6,581 bases of DNA. Source: an uncultured Clostridium sp. GTDB taxonomy: Bacteria; Bacillota; Clostridia; Lachnospirales; Lachnospiraceae. The stretch is from NCBI GenBank assembly GCA_905192625.1, contig CAJJLI010000119.1, forward strand, positions 1 through 6,581, written 5' to 3'. Below, one piece after another: positions 1 to 5,942 of the stretch (position 1 is the first letter of the stretch; each line of letters opens with the position of its first letter). The translations under genes and the position numbers were made by a program. Below the pieces are notes generated by a model. That model made no database searches. It was not told where the DNA came from and saw only the letters and a program-made list of their open reading frames with translations.

Positions 1-570
1 GTCTTTGGTATTAATGGAGCCAATCATAATACTATCCGTATTTCTAGCTCCTCCTATTTCTTCCACACCAAAAATCAAATAATTTTTAACATGTTTTTCT
101 TTTCTTACATTCGTAATGCTTCCTGAAATTAACCCCTCTTGTTCCTCACTGGCAACTAAAAGTAAATTGCTTATGATATCTTCAAACGTGATCGTAGCAA
201 AACTTTCTACGCTCTCACCTTCATTCATAAAAGTGATAAGAATTCGGCTTGCTACATCGTATACGACTCTACGTCCACTTTTAGTGCCAGCAAAAAAACC
301 TACGATTAACATAAAGGATGTCATTGTAATACCAAATATTTTTAATAACTTATATGGTAATTTACTCTTTGGAGTTCCTTTTCTTTTCGGAACTCCAATC
401 GGTTCAGAGATGATTGTTGCTACAGACTCGTCGCAATATTCTTCCGCCACTTGTTTCTTTAATAAATCACTGATATCAAAAAAATCATCCATCTCATCGG
501 TAAAGAAGTTTAAATCCTTGTCATCTTCTTCTGTAAAGGTGCCCTTCTTTTCTTCATCCAATCCATCCAT
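1..570 (-). CDS. LytR-CpsA-Psr (LCP) family membrane protein, N-terminal part (cut by window edge)
   Basis: The first 190 codons of a larger gene; the frame is open to base 1. The start is the ATG at 570, preceded by AGAGGG seven bases upstream, which overlaps the end of ysxC. Seen: an acidic cytoplasmic head (residues 1-50, rich in D/E), a basic stretch PKRKGTPKSK (61-70), one membrane segment (about 78-95), then an extracytoplasmic part. Residues 163-188 (NYLIFGVEE, then GARNTDSIMIGSIN) match the beginning of the LCP catalytic domain, where Arg (R176) and Asp (D179) of the R-x-D-like motif bind pyrophosphate/metal. LCP enzymes transfer undecaprenyl-linked glycopolymers (teichoic acid, capsule) onto peptidoglycan outside the membrane; some annotations call them transcriptional attenuators. 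Substrate cannot be told. The 14-bp gap to ysxC suggests co-transcription. The family call rests on the short domain start, so subfamily is open. Confidence 0.8.
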   Translation of the reverse strand, partial: MDGLDEEKKGTFTEEDDKDLNFFTDEMDDFFDISDLLKKQVAEEYCDESVATIISEPIGVPKRKGTPKSKLPYKLLKIFGITMTSFMLIVGFFAGTKSGRRVVYDVASRILITFMNEGESVESFATITFEDIISNLLLVASEEQEGLISGSITNVRKEKHVKNYLIFGVEEIGGARNTDSIMIGSINTKD

Positions 571-584
571 TCTGAAACCCTCTT

Positions 585-1187
585 CTACTCTTCTTCCATT
601 GCTGGGGTAAGTTCACCCTCGATGTGTGACCATATTTCTTCTAGTCCTTGTTTAGAACTAGCTGAAAATGGTATGATTACAGTTTCCTTTTTTGCACCTA
701 ATCCTTCACGTAAAATTTTTATTTGTTTGTCTTTTTGACTTCGATTGATTTTATCCAATTTCGTTGCAATTATAATTGGTTCAAAACCATTATAAACAAT
801 CCATTCATACATTACTTTATCATTCGCAGAAGGTTCATGGCGAATATCCACAAGCAAGAAAATTCTCTTTAATTGTTGTGAAGATTGTAGGTAACGTTCA
901 ATCATTTTACCCCATTTTGCTTTTATTTCTTGAGATACTTTTGCATATCCATAACCAGGAAGATCGACAAAATATAGTACTTCATTAATGTTATAAAAAT
1001 TAATTGTCTGAGTTTTACCGGGTTGTGATGATGTTCTCGCGTAAGATTTACGATTCATCAAAGCGTTAATCAAAGATGATTTTCCTACGTTTGATTTCCC
1101 AGTAAATGCAAACTCTGGCTTATCGTTTTGTGGCAATGTACTTGTAATACCACATACTGTTTCTAAATTTACTTTATTGACGTTCAT
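585..1187 (-). CDS. ysxC: ribosome biogenesis GTPase YsxC/EngB
   Basis: A 200-residue TRAFAC-class GTPase of the EngB/YihA/YsxC family, full length for the family. Visible motifs: P-loop GKSNVGKS (30-37), switch I region GKTQTINFY with T59/T61, G3 DLPGYG (75-80), G4 TKLD (142-145) and G5 SAS (175-177). KSYARTSSQPGKTQT and the VDLPGYGYAKV signature are characteristic of this family. In Bacillus subtilis the homologue is essential and acts in late assembly of the 50S ribosomal subunit; the same role is inferred here. The ATG at 1187 has a strong GGAGG (1194-1198) six bases upstream. It lies 81 bp after lon and 14 bp before the LCP gene; lon-ysxC adjacency also occurs in B. subtilis. The C-terminus is acidic (MEEE). 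No sign of damage. Confidence 0.97.
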   Translation of the reverse strand: MNVNKVNLETVCGITSTLPQNDKPEFAFTGKSNVGKSSLINALMNRKSYARTSSQPGKTQTINFYNINEVLYFVDLPGYGYAKVSQEIKAKWGKMIERYLQSSQQLKRIFLLVDIRHEPSANDKVMYEWIVYNGFEPIIIATKLDKINRSQKDKQIKILREGLGAKKETVIIPFSASSKQGLEEIWSHIEGELTPAMEEE

Positions 1188-1209
1188 TCTTTACCTCCAT
1201 GCCCTAGCC

Positions 1210-1232
1210 AAAACGGAATTTCAAACCGTTTT
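1210..1232. repeat. inverted repeat in the lon-ysxC gap
   Basis: AAAACGG (1210-1216) and CCGTTTT (1226-1232) are perfect 7-bp arms around a 9-base loop. In the ysxC transcript this hairpin ends 11 bases before the GGAGG ribosome binding site. The A/U-rich ends look terminator-like, but the descending arm is followed by GG, not a U-run, so full termination seems unlikely. It could be a weak attenuator, an RNA stability or processing element, or chance. Confidence 0.4.
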
Positions 1233-1238
1233 ACTCTA

Positions 1239-1250
1239 AGCTTATAAGCT
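1239..1250. repeat. 12-bp perfect palindrome AGCTTATAAGCT in the lon-ysxC gap
   Basis: AGCTTATAAGCT is its own reverse complement and sits 18 bp after the lon stop codon. It could be a protein binding site or a small hairpin, but perfect A/T-rich palindromes of this size are not rare, and no family of operator is recognised. Confidence 0.3.
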
Positions 1251-1268
1251 ATTTCGTTTAATTCTAAG

Positions 1269-3581
1269 TTAGGCAAAAGCATATTTTAATACTTCTGTCA
1301 TTGTTTTTACTGGAATAATCGTAATTCCATCTTTAATCTCGTTTTCAATCTCATCAATATCCTTTTGATTTTGATATGGTATTAGAACAAGTTTAATTCC
1401 TGCCATTTTAGCCGCTAATAATTTTTCTTTTAATCCACCGATTGGAAGAACACGTCCTCTTAGTGTAATTTCACCAGTCATAGCAATATCATGTCGTACC
1501 TTACGTTTTGTAATTGCAGAAATCATTGCAGTTGCCATCGTTATACCTGCAGATGGGCCATCTTTTGGCACTGCCCCTTGAGGAATATGAATATGAATAT
1601 CATGCTTTTTAAAATAATCTTCTGGAATCTCATACTCTTCACTAATAGAACGTATAAAACTAATTCCAGCCCTAGCAGACTCCTTCATTACATCTCCAAG
1701 CTGTCCAGTCAATTCAAAGCTGCCACGACCACTTAGCGTATTTACTTCAATCTGTAAAGTATCGCCACCTACGCTTGTCCAAGCCAAGCCTCGCACAATA
1801 CCAATTTCATCTGTATCGTTAGCTTTTTCAAAATTATATTTTTCTTTCCCCAAATAATACTCAATATTTTTATCGCTTACCTTATATTTTGTATCTTCTT
1901 TTTCAAGGATATCTTTTGCAACTTTTCTACAGACATCGCCGATTCTTCTCTCTAAATTACGAACACCGGCTTCTCTTGTGTAACTAAGAACAATCTTTTC
2001 TAATGCACTCTTTGAAATACTAATCTGATCTTTTGTAAGACCATGCTTTGCTATCTGCTTCTTTACCAGATAATCTTTTGCGATATGCAATTTTTCATTC
2101 GCAGTATAAGAATTCACCTCAATGATTTCCATACGATCTAAAAGTGGTCTTGGTATTGTTTGTAGTGAATTTGCCGTAGCAACAAAAAATACGTTGGAAA
2201 GATCGATTGGCAATTCTACATAACGATCTACAAACTTACTATTTTGTTCTCCATCCAACACTTCTAATAGAGAAGATGCAATGTCACCTTTAAAATCAGA
2301 ACCTACTTTATCAATTTCATCCAGTAACATCAATGGATTTTTAACATTCGCACTTATTAAGCCCTTTGCAATTCTCCCAGGAAGTGCTCCTACATAAGTT
2401 CTTCTGTGTCCACGTATTTCTGCCTCATCTCTAGCTCCACCAAGGCTAATTCTAACATATTCTTTTTGTAAGGCTTTTGCTAAGGATCTTGCAATGGATG
2501 TCTTACCTGTTCCTGGTGGTCCAACCAAGCAAAGAATTGGGCTATCTGCATCTTGCTTTAATTGCTTCACTGCTAGAAATTCTAAAATTCTCTCTTTTAC
2601 TTTATCAAGTCCATAATGCTCGTTATCTAAAATCTTTCTAGCTTGTTTTATATCATTTCTATCTTTGCTTGTTTTATCCCATGGCAAGGATAACAAAGTT
2701 TCAATATATGTTCTTGACACTGCACTTTCGGATGGACTATTCGCAATATTTTTATAACGCTCAATTTCTTTATAAATAGACGATTTGATTTCTTCAGAAG
2801 CATGAAGTTTCTTAGCTTTTCTCATAAACTCTTCAGCATCAGTTATGAAATTACTTTCTCCAAGTTCTTCACGAATCACTTTTAATTGCTCTCGCAATAT
2901 GTAGTCTTTCTGATTCTTATCTACTTTATCCTTAACTTTTGCTTGAAGTTCCTTACGTATTCGAATGATTTCGATCTCATTCGTTAAAATTACAAGCAAT
3001 CGTTCATAACGTTTTATAAAATTTGTTGCAGCTAAAATCTCTTGTTTCTCTTCTAAAGACATTGGTATATGAATGGATAGTTGCTCAACTAATTTCTTAA
3101 TCTCTGTTATGGATTGTATTTGTTTCACAATCTCTCCGTTCAAACTCTGATTTTCTTTTAAATATACCTCCAAAATGTCCTTTAGACTACGAATCATAGC
3201 TTCTTGTTCATTTTCATATAATACATCGTCATATTCTTTGCATGGTGTTATAACGCCCTTTAAATATGGTTCTGATGAAGCAATCTCATTTAAAATGGCA
3301 GTTTCTTCACCTACGACTAAAACACGAATCACATTCCCAGGAAGTTTTATCAACTGTTTAATTAAAGCGATTGTCCCTACTTCAAATAAATGTTCTCTCG
3401 TCGGTTCTTCAATACTAGCATCCTTTTGAGCCACTAAAAAAACCTGCTCTCCGGACATCATAGCTTCTTCAACAGCTTTTACACTAAACTTTCTATTTAT
3501 ATCAAAATGAATCAACATTCCAGGCATTACCGCCATATTTTTTAACGCTACGACGGGCATTTGTCTCGTATATTCACTCAC
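1269..3581 (-). CDS. lon: ATP-dependent serine protease Lon (LonA type)
   Basis: A 770-residue LonA protease of normal family length. Order of domains: N-terminal substrate-binding region (about 8-200), coiled-coil segment (about 200-300), AAA+ module with Walker A GPPGTGKT (354-361), pore-loop aromatic Y396 in TYVGALPGR, Walker B LMLLDEID (417-424), sensor region ATAN (468-471), then the protease domain with PKDGPSAG carrying nucleophile S677 and partner K720 in GGLKEK; the 43-residue spacing matches the E. coli pair. It unfolds and degrades misfolded and regulatory proteins in the cytoplasm as a hexamer. No transmembrane segment, so it is LonA rather than LonB. The start is GTG at 3581, supported by GGAGG at 3589-3593 seven bases upstream; the next Met (residue 8) would cut into the conserved start of the domain. 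A terminator after clpX implies its own promoter in the preceding gap. Nothing appears broken. Confidence 0.98.
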   Translation of the reverse strand: MSEYTRQMPVVALKNMAVMPGMLIHFDINRKFSVKAVEEAMMSGEQVFLVAQKDASIEEPTREHLFEVGTIALIKQLIKLPGNVIRVLVVGEETAILNEIASSEPYLKGVITPCKEYDDVLYENEQEAMIRSLKDILEVYLKENQSLNGEIVKQIQSITEIKKLVEQLSIHIPMSLEEKQEILAATNFIKRYERLLVILTNEIEIIRIRKELQAKVKDKVDKNQKDYILREQLKVIREELGESNFITDAEEFMRKAKKLHASEEIKSSIYKEIERYKNIANSPSESAVSRTYIETLLSLPWDKTSKDRNDIKQARKILDNEHYGLDKVKERILEFLAVKQLKQDADSPILCLVGPPGTGKTSIARSLAKALQKEYVRISLGGARDEAEIRGHRRTYVGALPGRIAKGLISANVKNPLMLLDEIDKVGSDFKGDIASSLLEVLDGEQNSKFVDRYVELPIDLSNVFFVATANSLQTIPRPLLDRMEIIEVNSYTANEKLHIAKDYLVKKQIAKHGLTKDQISISKSALEKIVLSYTREAGVRNLERRIGDVCRKVAKDILEKEDTKYKVSDKNIEYYLGKEKYNFEKANDTDEIGIVRGLAWTSVGGDTLQIEVNTLSGRGSFELTGQLGDVMKESARAGISFIRSISEEYEIPEDYFKKHDIHIHIPQGAVPKDGPSAGITMATAMISAITKRKVRHDIAMTGEITLRGRVLPIGGLKEKLLAAKMAGIKLVLIPYQNQKDIDEIENEIKDGITIIPVKTMTEVLKYAFA

Positions 3582-3588
3582 TTAATTT

Positions 3589-3593
3589 CCTCC
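3589..3593 (-). promoter_or_regulatory. ribosome binding site deciding the GTG start of lon
   Basis: GGAGG on the minus strand lies seven bases before the GTG at 3581. It is the only strong Shine-Dalgarno sequence nearby, which fixes the non-ATG start. Confidence 0.85.
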
Positions 3594-3641
3594 ATTCCGT
3601 ACCTAGTTGCATAAATAAACATATGAATAAAAAGGAACAAA

Positions 3642-3659
3642 TGTTTCCCCTATGAAACA
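3642..3659 (-). repeat. hairpin in the lon leader followed by a U-rich tract
   Basis: On the minus strand TGTTTC and GAAACA pair (6 bp) around ATAGGG. The sequence after it is U-rich (TTTGTTCCTTTTT). A second hairpin, GGAAAC with GTTCC (one bulged A; 3634-3648), uses the same GGAAAC bases, so the two exclude each other. This resembles a weak terminator or attenuator about 60 bases ahead of the lon start, but the stems are short. Confidence 0.3.
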
Positions 3660-3720
3660 CCCGCGCTAACGCGCTGTCACGAAGTGATTAACTCCCAACG
3701 CGTCATGCGCATGTACTAAG
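3658..3720. repeat. GC-rich palindromic intergenic patch
   Basis: By hand count 35 of 63 bases are G or C, far above the A/T-rich surroundings. It packs three small inverted repeats: GCGC-TAAC-GCGC (3663-3674), TCAC-GAA-GTGA (3677-3687) and the perfect palindrome CATGCGCATG (3704-3713). ACGCG (3669-3673) can also pair with CGCGT (3699-3703), enclosing the second. The composition and clustering look like a dispersed intergenic repeat (REP- or MITE-like), but copy number cannot be judged from one window. Confidence 0.45.
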
Positions 3721-3741
3721 TTCCTGCTTTCTAGAGAAGTC

Positions 3742-3780
3742 TTGTTTATTTACAGGGAAGCTTTGTTTATTTATAGGGAA
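3742..3780. repeat. two-copy tandem direct repeat, 21-bp period
   Basis: TTGTTTATTTACAGGGAA (3742-3759) recurs as TTGTTTATTTATAGGGAA (3763-3780), identical at 17 of 18 positions. The second copy is also the left arm of the adjacent inverted repeat. The shorter core ATAAATAAACA appears again in inverse orientation at 3611-3621, and with one change at 3798-3808. Confidence 0.75.
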
Positions 3781-3811
3781 TTGCTTTGCAATTTACTATA
3801 AATGAACAAAG
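3761..3811. repeat. 51-bp nested inverted repeat (long hairpin)
   Basis: CTTTGTTTATTTATAG (3761-3776) and CTATAAATGAACAAAG (3796-3811) are complementary at 15 of 16 positions. Inside, AATTGC (3779-3784) and GCAATT (3788-3793) form a perfect 6-bp stem with a TTT loop, separated from the outer stem by a 2x2 internal loop. The single outer mismatch would be a U-G wobble in plus-strand RNA but an A-C mismatch in minus-strand RNA. It has no following U-run, so it is not a simple terminator. Possible roles: operator, RNA structure, or remnant of a small mobile element. Confidence 0.75.
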
Positions 3812-3865
3812 AATCTACAAAGCACCTTCTCCGTGCCTGAGCGGTTTGCGTAGCTCCTATAATTT

Positions 3866-3905
3866 AAAAAATCTGTCAGCTTCAACTTCAGTTTCCGCTG
3901 ACAGA
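3866..3905 (-). terminator. Rho-independent terminator of clpX
   Basis: On the minus strand, four bases after the clpX stop codon, TCTGTCAGC (3905-3897) pairs perfectly with GCTGACAGA (3880-3872) across a 16-base loop, followed immediately by six T (3871-3866). The loop can form a further small AACT/AGTT stem. This is a canonical intrinsic terminator and the likely end of the tig-clpP-clpX transcript. Confidence 0.88.
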
Positions 3906-3909
3906 CATA

Positions 3910-5214
3910 CTAGGCAATTTCGTTATTGCTTTTTTTCATTGTCCTTTTTTGTGCCGGTTTTCTTTGACCACCATCATCAGAACAAATAAGTTTTGGTTCT
4001 GCCGTGCCCTGTGCAGCTTCTTTTGTAATTATGCACTTTAGAACACTTGTGTCCGTTGGAACTTTATACATGGTATCCATCATTACAGATTCCATAATTG
4101 CTCTAAGTCCTCTTGCGCCGGTTTTACGCTCGTAAGAACGTTTTGCTATTTCAAATAAGGCATCTTCCTCAAACTCTAGTTCAACACCATCTAATTCAAA
4201 TAGCTTCTTATATTGTTTAATAATTGCATTTCTTGGTTCTGTTAAAATTCGAACTAAGGCTTTCTCATCCAATAAATCAAGTGCAACATTCACTGGTACA
4301 CGACCAACGAATTCTGGTATCATACCATACTTAATCAAATCCTGTGGAAGCACTTGTCTAAATAAATCGCCGATATTAACCTTTTGACCAACTGTAATAT
4401 CTGAATTAAACCCAATTACTTTTTGGCCTGTTCTAGCCTCAACTATTTTATCCAAACCATCAAACGCACCACCACATATGAATAGGATGTTTGTTGTATC
4501 GATTTGAATAAATTCTTGATGTGGATGTTTTCTACCACCTTGAGGAGGTACACTCGCAACGGATCCTTCAAGGATTTTAAGTAAAGCCTGTTGCACACCT
4601 TCACCAGAAACATCTCGAGTAATCGATGTATTTTCAGATTTTCTTGTTATCTTATCTATTTCATCAATATAGATAATACCATATTGAGCTCTCTCAACAT
4701 CATAATCTGCTGCCTGAATAATTTTTAATAAAATATTCTCAACATCTTCACCAACATAACCTGCTTCCGTAAGCGCTGTTGCATCCGCAATTGCAAAAGG
4801 TACATTTAGTATTTTTGCTAGTGTTTGTGCTACGTATGTCTTACCAGAACCAGTTGGTCCAATCATTAAAATATTACTCTTTTGAAGTTCAACATCTAGA
4901 TCTTTCTCAGATAGTACACGTTTGTAATGATTGTAAACAGAAACAGCGAGTACTTTTTTAGCATCATCCTGACCTATTACGTACTGATCTAAAAATTCCT
5001 TAATCTCAGCTGGTTTTAATAAATTAATTCCGCTATTGTTTTCTACAATATCGTCATCGTCAAACTCTTCTTCAACAATCTCATAGCATAATTCAATACA
5101 CTCATCGCAAATGTAGACATCATTCGGTCCAGCTAAAAGCTTACGTACTTGCTCTTGAGACTTACCACAGAAAGAACAACGCAATTGCTTTCTTTCATCT
5201 GTTCTATTTGCCAA
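3910..5214 (-). CDS. clpX: ATP-dependent Clp protease unfoldase subunit ClpX
   Basis: A 434-residue AAA+ unfoldase, about family length. Zinc-binding domain with C13, C16, C36 and C39 ([14 protein letters not shown]), an acidic linker (48-60), Walker A GPTGSGKT (119-126), pore loop GYVG (152-155), Walker B IIYIDEID (180-187), RKH pore motif (228-230), the ClpP-docking loop IGF (267-269), Arg finger region GR305, and sensor-2 GAR (366-368). It recognises tagged or misfolded proteins, unfolds them and feeds them into ClpP; the IGF loop shows it is a ClpP partner. The longest frame begins with GTG at 5223, but that codon lies inside the Shine-Dalgarno GAGGTG; the TTG at 5214, six bases after it, gives [10 protein letters not shown], fitting the usual ClpX start. 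The C-terminal tail (about 410-434) is basic and likely disordered. It follows clpP by 42 bp and ends in a terminator. Confidence 0.97.
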   Translation of the reverse strand: MANRTDERKQLRCSFCGKSQEQVRKLLAGPNDVYICDECIELCYEIVEEEFDDDDIVENNSGINLLKPAEIKEFLDQYVIGQDDAKKVLAVSVYNHYKRVLSEKDLDVELQKSNILMIGPTGSGKTYVAQTLAKILNVPFAIADATALTEAGYVGEDVENILLKIIQAADYDVERAQYGIIYIDEIDKITRKSENTSITRDVSGEGVQQALLKILEGSVASVPPQGGRKHPHQEFIQIDTTNILFICGGAFDGLDKIVEARTGQKVIGFNSDITVGQKVNIGDLFRQVLPQDLIKYGMIPEFVGRVPVNVALDLLDEKALVRILTEPRNAIIKQYKKLFELDGVELEFEEDALFEIAKRSYERKTGARGLRAIMESVMMDTMYKVPTDTSVLKCIITKEAAQGTAEPKLICSDDGGQRKPAQKRTMKKSNNEIA

Positions 5215-5220
5215 TAAATT

Positions 5221-5226
5221 CACCTC
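5221..5226 (-). promoter_or_regulatory. ribosome binding site deciding the TTG start of clpX
   Basis: GAGGTG on the minus strand is followed by AATTTA and then TTG (5214-5212), ideal spacing. The in-frame GTG at 5223 is the last three bases of this site and so has no room for its own upstream Shine-Dalgarno pairing. Confidence 0.8.
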
Positions 5227-5256
5227 ACTTTATCAATTGTCTTCGTAATCCGATAT

Positions 5257-5838
5257 TTATTTGCTTGTGATTACACTATCAATAATACCATATTGAAGTG
5301 CTTCTTCTGCTGACATATAATGATCTCTCTCTGTATCCACTTCGATAATATCGATTGGTTTACCTGTATTTTCAGCTAAGATACGATTCAACTTTTTCTT
5401 TGTCTTTAAAATATTTTCAGCTACAATCTGGATATCTGTTGCCTGACCTCTTGCACCACCAGATGGCTGATGAATCATTACTTCTGCATTTGGAAGAGCA
5501 TATCTTTTTCCTTTAGCACCACCAGCTAATAAAAAGGCACCCATACTAGCAGCCATACCAATGCAAGTTGTTGAAACATCACACTTAATATAGTTCATAG
5601 TATCATAAATTGCCATACCAGCAGTTACAGAACCACCTGGGCTATTAATATAAAGGTTAATATCTTTATTTGGATCTTCTGCCTCAAGGAATAACAATTG
5701 AGCAACAATTACACTTGCACTAACATCTGTTACTTCTTCACCAAGGAATATAATTCTATCCTTTAATAATCTAGAGTAGATATCGTAAGATCTCTCGCCT
5801 CTACTTGTTTGTTCAATTACATATGGAACTAAACTCAT
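5257..5838 (-). CDS. clpP: ATP-dependent Clp protease proteolytic subunit ClpP
   Basis: A 193-residue serine peptidase (family S14), full length. The catalytic triad is intact: S98 in [10 protein letters not shown]123 in MIHQPSGG and D172 in [24 protein letters not shown] (65-81) carries the oxyanion-hole glycines. The N-terminus [25 protein letters not shown] is the usual mature-type ClpP start with a very short propeptide at most. ClpP forms a tetradecameric chamber; with ClpX next door it makes ClpXP, and in other Firmicutes it also pairs with ClpC/ClpE. The ATG at 5838 has GAGGG about seven bases upstream. It is 104 bp after tig and 42 bp before clpX. I see no CtsR operator in front of it, so its stress control is unclear. 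Confidence 0.98.
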   Translation of the reverse strand: MSLVPYVIEQTSRGERSYDIYSRLLKDRIIFLGEEVTDVSASVIVAQLLFLEAEDPNKDINLYINSPGGSVTAGMAIYDTMNYIKCDVSTTCIGMAASMGAFLLAGGAKGKRYALPNAEVMIHQPSGGARGQATDIQIVAENILKTKKKLNRILAENTGKPIDIIEVDTERDHYMSAEEALQYGIIDSVITSK

Positions 5839-5913
5839 ACCTTATCCCTCACCTTTCTAAATAAATATAAGGCCTAACATTGTATGTTATTCCCAATCAA
5901 TTATTGCACAATA

Positions 5914-5934
5914 GGCTGTTGCTTAGCAACAGCC
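5914..5934 (-). repeat. strong hairpin just after tig
   Basis: GGCTGTTGC and GCAACAGCC form a perfect 9-bp, GC-containing stem with a three-base loop, starting eight bases after the trigger factor stop codon. What follows on the minus strand (TATTGTGCAATA) is not a U-run and itself is a small inverted repeat (5902-5913). It may be a partial terminator, a processing site or a 3' stabiliser that sets tig against clpP expression. Confidence 0.65.
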
Positions 5935-5942
5935 CAATGAAA

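Larger units (their letters stand above)
3582..3909. other. 328-bp clpX-lon intergenic region
   Basis: No protein gene of normal size is seen. Reading in the transcription direction it holds: the clpX terminator (3866-3905), a short GCAC/GTGC hairpin (3822-3836), a 51-bp nested inverted repeat (3761-3811), a tandem repeat (3742-3780), a GC-rich palindromic patch (about 3658-3720) with a possible 11-codon reading frame, a hairpin (3642-3659), and the lon ribosome binding site. A lon promoter is expected here, but I could not find a convincing one. The best guesses are TTGAAG-18-TATAGG (3885 to 3856) and GTGACA-17-TTTCAT (3681 to 3652), both poor. No CtsR heptad pair or CIRCE element is visible. 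Confidence 0.7.

Noticed and set aside
116..610. Plus-strand open frame of 164 codons
   Set aside because: It is antisense to the LCP gene, is low-complexity serine-rich, and lacks a recognisable domain; the minus-strand frame has the ribosome binding site, membrane segment and family motif.
776..988. Small plus-strand frame inside ysxC; similar ones inside lon (1491-1736, 3175-3429) and clpX (4779-4961)
   Set aside because: All are antisense to well-conserved genes and show no family features.
3642..3659. A full Rho-independent terminator ahead of lon
   Set aside because: The stem is only 6 bp and A/T-rich and the U-run is displaced; kept only as a possible attenuator.
3742..3811. CRISPR array
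   Set aside because: There are only two direct copies with a three-base gap between units and one inverted copy; no spacers, and no cas genes in the window.
3786..3989. Plus-strand frame of 67 codons across the gap and the clpX 3' end
   Set aside because: It runs through the hairpin and the clpX terminator into clpX coding sequence, with no clear ribosome binding site or domain.
4382..4392. TTTTGACC resembling a CtsR half-site (another TTTGACC near 3964)
   Set aside because: Both are single heptads inside clpX coding sequence without a properly spaced partner.
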